64,000 nucleotides of DNA, taken from contig NZ_WKJD01000021.1 in assembly GCF_009674665.1 (NCBI RefSeq), forward strand, positions 124,001 to 188,000. Direction: 5' to 3'. This DNA is from Agromyces kandeliae (lineage in GTDB: Bacteria > Actinomycetota > Actinomycetes > Actinomycetales > Microbacteriaceae). The position numbers were made by a program, and so were the translations under genes. The notes below the pieces were generated by a model. It was not told the origin of the DNA. It saw nothing but the letters and a program-made list of their open reading frames with translations, and ran no database searches. Positions 60,501 to 64,000 of the stretch are shown in pieces. Each line of letters begins with the position of its first letter. Position 1 is the stretch's first letter.

Positions 60501-61369
60501 CGGCGCTCCTCGGGGAGCCGGCCGAGGCCGAGCATCAGCCGATACGCGACGACCGTGACGGCGACGCCGCAGAGGATGAGCACGGTGCCTGCCGGCGAGT
60601 CGTAGGAGGCGAGTGTCTCTGGCCTGGTCGCGAGGACGCACAGGAGCAGCCAGGGCGCGGCGACGCCCAGGCGCGCGGCGTTCCGGATCCACCCCTGACG
60701 AGCGACGACCTCGGCGCGCAGCGCTGCGTCCTCGCGGAGGTAGCTCGCGAGCCCGCGGAGCACGGCGGTCAGGTCGGTTCCGCCGACCTCGCGCGCCATC
60801 CGCAGGGTCTCGAGGATGCGATCGGCGACCGGATCGGCGAGGCGGGCCTTCAGCGCGTCGACGGCCGAGCCGAAGTCGCCCGTGCGGCGGAACTCGTCGT
60901 CGAAGCGCGCGAACGCGCTTCGCGTCGCCGCGGGGCCGAGGTCGGCGAGCGCGGCGACGGCGTCGGGGAGGTTCATTCCCGCACGCACGCTCGAGACGAG
61001 GTGATCGACGACGTCGGGCCAGATCGAGCGGTTCACGGCACGGCGGCGGTTCGCGCGCGACCTGACGACGACGGGCACTGCACCGGCGCCGATCAGCGCC
61101 CCGATCAGCGCGAGCAACGGCACGCCGAACACCGCCTGCGCGATCGCCGCGGCGAGCGCCGCGAGCACGACGCTCACGGTGATGACGATCGCGATCGGCA
61201 CCCCGGGGATGCCGGCCAGCGCGAACTCGTCGCGAATCGCGGCGAGCGCGCCACGCCCTGCGACGGCGTCGGCCGCCTCGACGGCCGACTCCCGACGCGC
61301 CGGCCAGAGCCACGGCGACAGCACCAGGACGATGCCGGCGCCGAGCGTCGCGCCGAGGATGAGGCTCAC
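60488..61369 (-). CDS. tadB: Tad pilus inner-membrane protein TadB
   Basis: A 293-residue T2SSF-family platform protein: N-terminal helices (LILGATLGAGIVLVLSPWL and a pair at ~65-100), then the cytoplasmic domain with WPDVVDHLVSSVRAGMNLPD, RTGDFGSAVDALKARLADPV and LRMAREVGGTDLTAVLRGLA, then two C-terminal helices. It works with TadC to couple ATP hydrolysis by TadA to pilin assembly. The GTG start overlaps the tadA stop; its end overlaps the tadC start by 13 bp. Confidence 0.93.
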   Translation of the reverse strand: MSLILGATLGAGIVLVLSPWLWPARRESAVEAADAVAGRGALAAIRDEFALAGIPGVPIAIVITVSVVLAALAAAIAQAVFGVPLLALIGALIGAGAVPVVVRSRANRRRAVNRSIWPDVVDHLVSSVRAGMNLPDAVAALADLGPAATRSAFARFDDEFRRTGDFGSAVDALKARLADPVADRILETLRMAREVGGTDLTAVLRGLASYLREDAALRAEVVARQGWIRNAARLGVAAPWLLLCVLATRPETLASYDSPAGTVLILCGVAVTVVAYRLMLGLGRLPEERRWSS

Positions 61370-62610
61370 GCCGCGGCACCCAGGACGATCGCAGGATCCA
61401 GTCCCGCGGCGTCGAACTTCTCGAGCCGGACCGGGTGCGCTCCGGTACGGACGAGTTCGTCCGTCGACCGGTCGCGGCGGAAGATCGCCTCGGCCTCCAC
61501 GCGGGCTCCGACGGTCGCACCCGTCGTCGCGGCGATCTCGACGACGCGCCGCCGCCCGTCACGGTCGATGGCGAGGTGGACGACGAGGTCGATGCAGGAT
61601 GCCACGGTCGGCACCACGAATGCCGAGTCGATGTTCCTGCCGGCCAGGAGCGGCAGGGTGCAGAGCTTCGCGAGCGCGTCCGGTGCGGAGTTCGCGTGGA
61701 TCGTGCACATGCCGGGCACGCCGGAGTTCAGCGCGATCAGCAGGTCGAGGCTCTCGGCCTCGCGCACCTCGCCGACGACGAGCCGGTCGGGACGCATCCG
61801 CAGCGCCTCCTTGACGAGTCGACGCAGGGTGATCTCGCCGCTGCCCTCGAGGTTGGGCTGGCGGCATTGCATGGCGACGAGGTCGCGCACGTCGAGGTCC
61901 AGCTCGAACGTCTCCTCGACCGTGACGACCCGCTCGCCTCTTCGCGTCGCGGCGAGCAGGGCGTTCAGCATGGTCGTCTTGCCCGTGTGCGTCGCACCGG
62001 AGACGAGGAGGTTGGCTCCGGCGAGCACGCCCATCCGGAGGAACTCGGCCGCGGGTCGGGTGATCGATCCGAGCTCGACGAGCCGCTGGAGCGAGCGGAT
62101 CCGCTGCTGGAACTTCCGGATGTTCACGGCCCAGTGCGCACGCGTGACGTCCGGGATCGCGACGTGGAGTCGAGAGCCGTCCGGCAGCGACGCGTCGACG
62201 AACGGCGACGAGAGGTCGACCCTACGGCCCGAATGCTGCAGCATCCGCTCGACGAGGTCGCGCACCTCGCGATCCGACAGGACGACCGTGGTGAGTTCGG
62301 CCACGCCGCTCCGCGCCACGAACACCCGGGTCGGCGAGTTGATCCAGATCTCCTCCACGGTCGGGTCGTCGAAGAACGGCTGCAGCGGCCCGTAGCCGGT
62401 GATGGATGCCACGACCTCGCGCGCGGCGCCCTGCTCGTCGATGAGCGGAGCGTGCGCCCCGGCGAGCGCCCGCTCGGAGTACCGGCGCACCTCCTCGGCG
62501 GCGAACCGGGCGGCCAGCGCCTCGTCGCGTGCGAGGTCGACGCCCTCGCTCAGCACCCGCCCGCGCACCCGCTCGGCGATGGTGCGCACGGGGTCCGACA
62601 TGGCTCCCAT
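61366..62610 (-). CDS. tadA: Tad pilus ATPase TadA/CpaF
   Basis: A 414-residue secretion ATPase. The N-terminal domain contains GYGPLQPFFDDPTVEEIWIN, then FVDASLPDGSRLHVAIP. Walker A is LLVSGATHTGKTTMLNALLA, the Asp box is VVTVEETFELDLD, Walker B is RPDRLVVGEVREAES, and the His box is GMCTIHANSAPDAL. It powers Flp pilus assembly through TadB and TadC. The start may be at 62610 or three codons later (62601). It is the first gene of the operon. No CpaE/TadZ gene or prepilin peptidase is seen beside it. Confidence 0.94.
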   Translation of the reverse strand: MGAMSDPVRTIAERVRGRVLSEGVDLARDEALAARFAAEEVRRYSERALAGAHAPLIDEQGAAREVVASITGYGPLQPFFDDPTVEEIWINSPTRVFVARSGVAELTTVVLSDREVRDLVERMLQHSGRRVDLSSPFVDASLPDGSRLHVAIPDVTRAHWAVNIRKFQQRIRSLQRLVELGSITRPAAEFLRMGVLAGANLLVSGATHTGKTTMLNALLAATRRGERVVTVEETFELDLDVRDLVAMQCRQPNLEGSGEITLRRLVKEALRMRPDRLVVGEVREAESLDLLIALNSGVPGMCTIHANSAPDALAKLCTLPLLAGRNIDSAFVVPTVASCIDLVVHLAIDRDGRRRVVEIAATTGATVGARVEAEAIFRRDRSTDELVRTGAHPVRLEKFDAAGLDPAIVLGAAA

Positions 62611-62680
62611 CTTGGAGAAACGGAGCGGATCGCCCGCTCAGTTATCCACATCGCAGACGGAGCTGGACCCGGGACCGTCG

Positions 62681-62833
62681 TCAGGTGCCCGGGATCGGCG
62701 GAACGCCCGGACCATCGGGTGAGCGCACCTTCCCGCAGCGGCCGCACTCGTAGTAGCGGTCGCCGGTCTCGGGTTCGTGCTGCAGCACCCACTTGTGGAT
62801 GCCGATCCGGCACTCCCAGTTCTTCTCGGCCAT
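62681..62833 (-). CDS. Small zinc-ribbon-like protein
   Basis: A 50-residue protein: MAEKNWECRIGIHKWVLQHE, then GDRYYECGRCGKVRSPDGPG. A Cys and His near the start plus a CxxC pair could bind zinc. Similar small proteins are widespread in Actinobacteria with no known role. GGAGACGGGAGCGGGCG precedes the ATG. Confidence 0.75.
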   Translation of the reverse strand: MAEKNWECRIGIHKWVLQHEPETGDRYYECGRCGKVRSPDGPGVPPIPGT

Positions 62834-62913
62834 CGCCCGCTCCCGTCTCCGGGTCTGGGGGGAACCGTGACTGACGGTACTCCGATCGGCGCGGCGCCGC
62901 GCCTCGGATCGGC

Positions 62914-63843
62914 TCAACGGACGAGGTCGTCGCGCGCGGCCTGCGCCTCGTCACGCGCGCGCGCCGAACTCGCGGCCTCGGCGGCCGCCGCGTCGCGGGC
63001 ACGCGTCGCGATGCGCACCTCGCGCTCGGCCGGGCGGAGTTCGTCGCGCACCTCGGAGAGGCGTCGCTCGAGTTCGTCGCGCTCGGTCTCGAGGTCGTCG
63101 AATCGGCGCACGGCGCGATCGAGGCGGGCGGATGCCTCGGCGAGCGCGTGCTCGTCGTCGTCGGCGCGCTCGCGCGCCTGTCGCAGGGCCTCCTCGAGGC
63201 GCTCGCGTTCCCGGCGCGCCGCCTCGGCGGCCCGGTCGGCCCGGTCCGTGCGCGAGGTGTCGCGGGAGGCGGCATCCGCTCGCCCGTCGGCCCGCTCGGA
63301 CAGGCGTCGCCCGAGCCGGCGCGGCGGGCCGGTTTCGCCACCGCCGACCGCACCCGCGACGTCGACGTCCACGCCGACCGCGCGCAGTGCGCGCACGAGC
63401 CGGCCGCTCGCGACGGCGGCGCCCGCCTCGGCGGAGACGCTCGCGGCGACCAGGGTCTGCTCCACCTCGTCGAGCACGGTGCGCGACGGCGAGCGGTCGG
63501 CGGCATCCGCCAGTGACACCGCGAGCCGCATGAGGTCGCCGATGAGCTCGCGCCGCTCGGCGATCAGGGCGCCGAGCGCCCGCCCGTCGCCGGCGGCCTG
63601 CGCGTCGGCGAGTTCGCCGCCGAGGCCGACGAGGTCGCCCAGGCGATCGGGCTCGTCGCGCGCGAGCCGGTTCACGATCCACGCCGAGGGCGAGGGGCGA
63701 CGGAGCGCGCCGATCGCCTTCGCCAGCGCCGGCTCGCGCGCACTGCGCGCATCCGCCGCGCGGGCGTTGCGCGCCGCGGTGAACTCCTCGGGCACGAGCG
63801 CGTAGAGCGCGTCGGCCGCCTCCGCCACCGGGTCGGTCGCCAT
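62914..63843 (-). CDS. Coiled-coil protein of unknown function
   Basis: A 309-residue soluble protein. The N-terminal half is helical (MATDPVAEAADALYALVPEE, TAARNARAADARSAREPALA, SPSAWIVNRLARDEPDRLGD). A Gly/Arg linker and a long charged coiled coil (~215-309; RERERLEEALRQARERADDD, DDLETERDELERRLSEVRDE) follow. Actinobacterial homologues of this arrangement are uncharacterised. The ATG at 63843 is chosen; the open frame upstream is Arg/Pro-rich. The last 157 bases of the window show nothing I can support. Confidence 0.82.
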   Translation of the reverse strand: MATDPVAEAADALYALVPEEFTAARNARAADARSAREPALAKAIGALRRPSPSAWIVNRLARDEPDRLGDLVGLGGELADAQAAGDGRALGALIAERRELIGDLMRLAVSLADAADRSPSRTVLDEVEQTLVAASVSAEAGAAVASGRLVRALRAVGVDVDVAGAVGGGETGPPRRLGRRLSERADGRADAASRDTSRTDRADRAAEAARRERERLEEALRQARERADDDEHALAEASARLDRAVRRFDDLETERDELERRLSEVRDELRPAEREVRIATRARDAAAAEAASSARARDEAQAARDDLVR

Positions 63844-64000
63844 GCGACCATCATGGCGCGATGGCCGGCGAGGTGGTGGAGTACGCAGGATGAGCCGCGT
63901 CACGCCCGGCGGTGGGGTCGCGTGCTCCGCGTCATCCTGCGAACCCCACGGTCCGCAGCCGACCTCGAGCAGCCGCGAGGACGCCGCTGCCCCGCCCCGC

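Noticed and set aside
1..64000. CRISPR arrays, rRNA genes and insertion sequences
   Set aside because: No regularly spaced repeats, rRNA-like sequence or transposase reading frames were seen anywhere in the window.

Overview
The window is high-GC actinobacterial chromosome, most likely from Microbacteriaceae (an Agromyces/Microbacterium-like organism). This rests on very GC-rich codon third positions, many GTG starts with 4-bp ATGA/GTGA gene overlaps, an F420-type luciferase-like oxidoreductase, the prfB-ftsE-ftsX-smpB neighbourhood, and a tmRNA with the tag ANKSQNDYALAA. The family-level call is inference. No stretch over about 300 bases lacks a gene.

Layout, left to right. 1-4390 (minus): start of ilvB, then ilvD (branched-chain amino acids), then a fused trehalose-6-phosphate synthase/phosphatase. 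4482-5357: sugar-phosphate isomerase/epimerase-like TIM barrel. 5464-11254 (minus): a TetR regulator, an MMPL transporter and a YhgE/Pip-type membrane protein form one operon behind a TetR-like palindrome. 11332-12867: small hypothetical, secreted and S4-domain genes. 13058-17363: a biotin ECF transporter (bioY, bioM, bioN) with an acyl-CoA ligase and a thiolase embedded in the operon. 17360-23163: 6-phosphogluconate dehydrogenase, a YdjM-like membrane protein, a YecM-like protein, an SDR, a polytopic membrane protein, an NTF2-like protein and tRNA-Lys. 23298-25808: an inositol-monophosphatase/HisN-like enzyme, an LLM oxidoreductase, a small acidic protein and ssrA. 26093-31834: GH92 glycosidase, GT4 glycosyltransferase, SIMPL protein, tyrosine phosphatase and a small membrane protein, followed by a winged-helix gene. 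32152-36929 (minus): prfB, flavodoxin, ftsE, ftsX, smpB. 36997-49235: MFS transporter, FAD monooxygenase, HAD phosphatase, secreted M14 carboxypeptidase, a peptidoglycan-binding protein with an eCIS/DUF4157-type LQRxAGNxAV motif, a K+ channel, and a 920-residue membrane protein that looks like a split alpha/beta hydrolase.

The most striking region is 49269-62610. It is a Tad/Flp pilus locus (tadA, tadB, tadC, flp, two TadE-like genes and a TadG-like gene, all minus strand) whose tadC is split by an 8.8-kb integrated element. The element starts 26 bp before a large serine recombinase and carries an excisionase-like gene, small regulatory or replication-type genes, an HK97-type major capsid gene and a prohead protease gene. 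It then carries accessory genes: an AlbA_2/Schlafen-like protein, an unknown 254-residue protein, and a DUF2335 membrane protein with a small partner. No portal, large terminase, tail or lysis gene is seen, so it resembles the minimal phiRv1/phiRv2-type elements and phage satellites. Joining the host flanks at a shared GGG restores a 315-residue TadC in frame. The element may therefore act as a switch on pilus assembly as well as a carrier of candidate anti-phage cargo.

The right end (62681-63843) holds a small zinc-ribbon protein and a coiled-coil protein.
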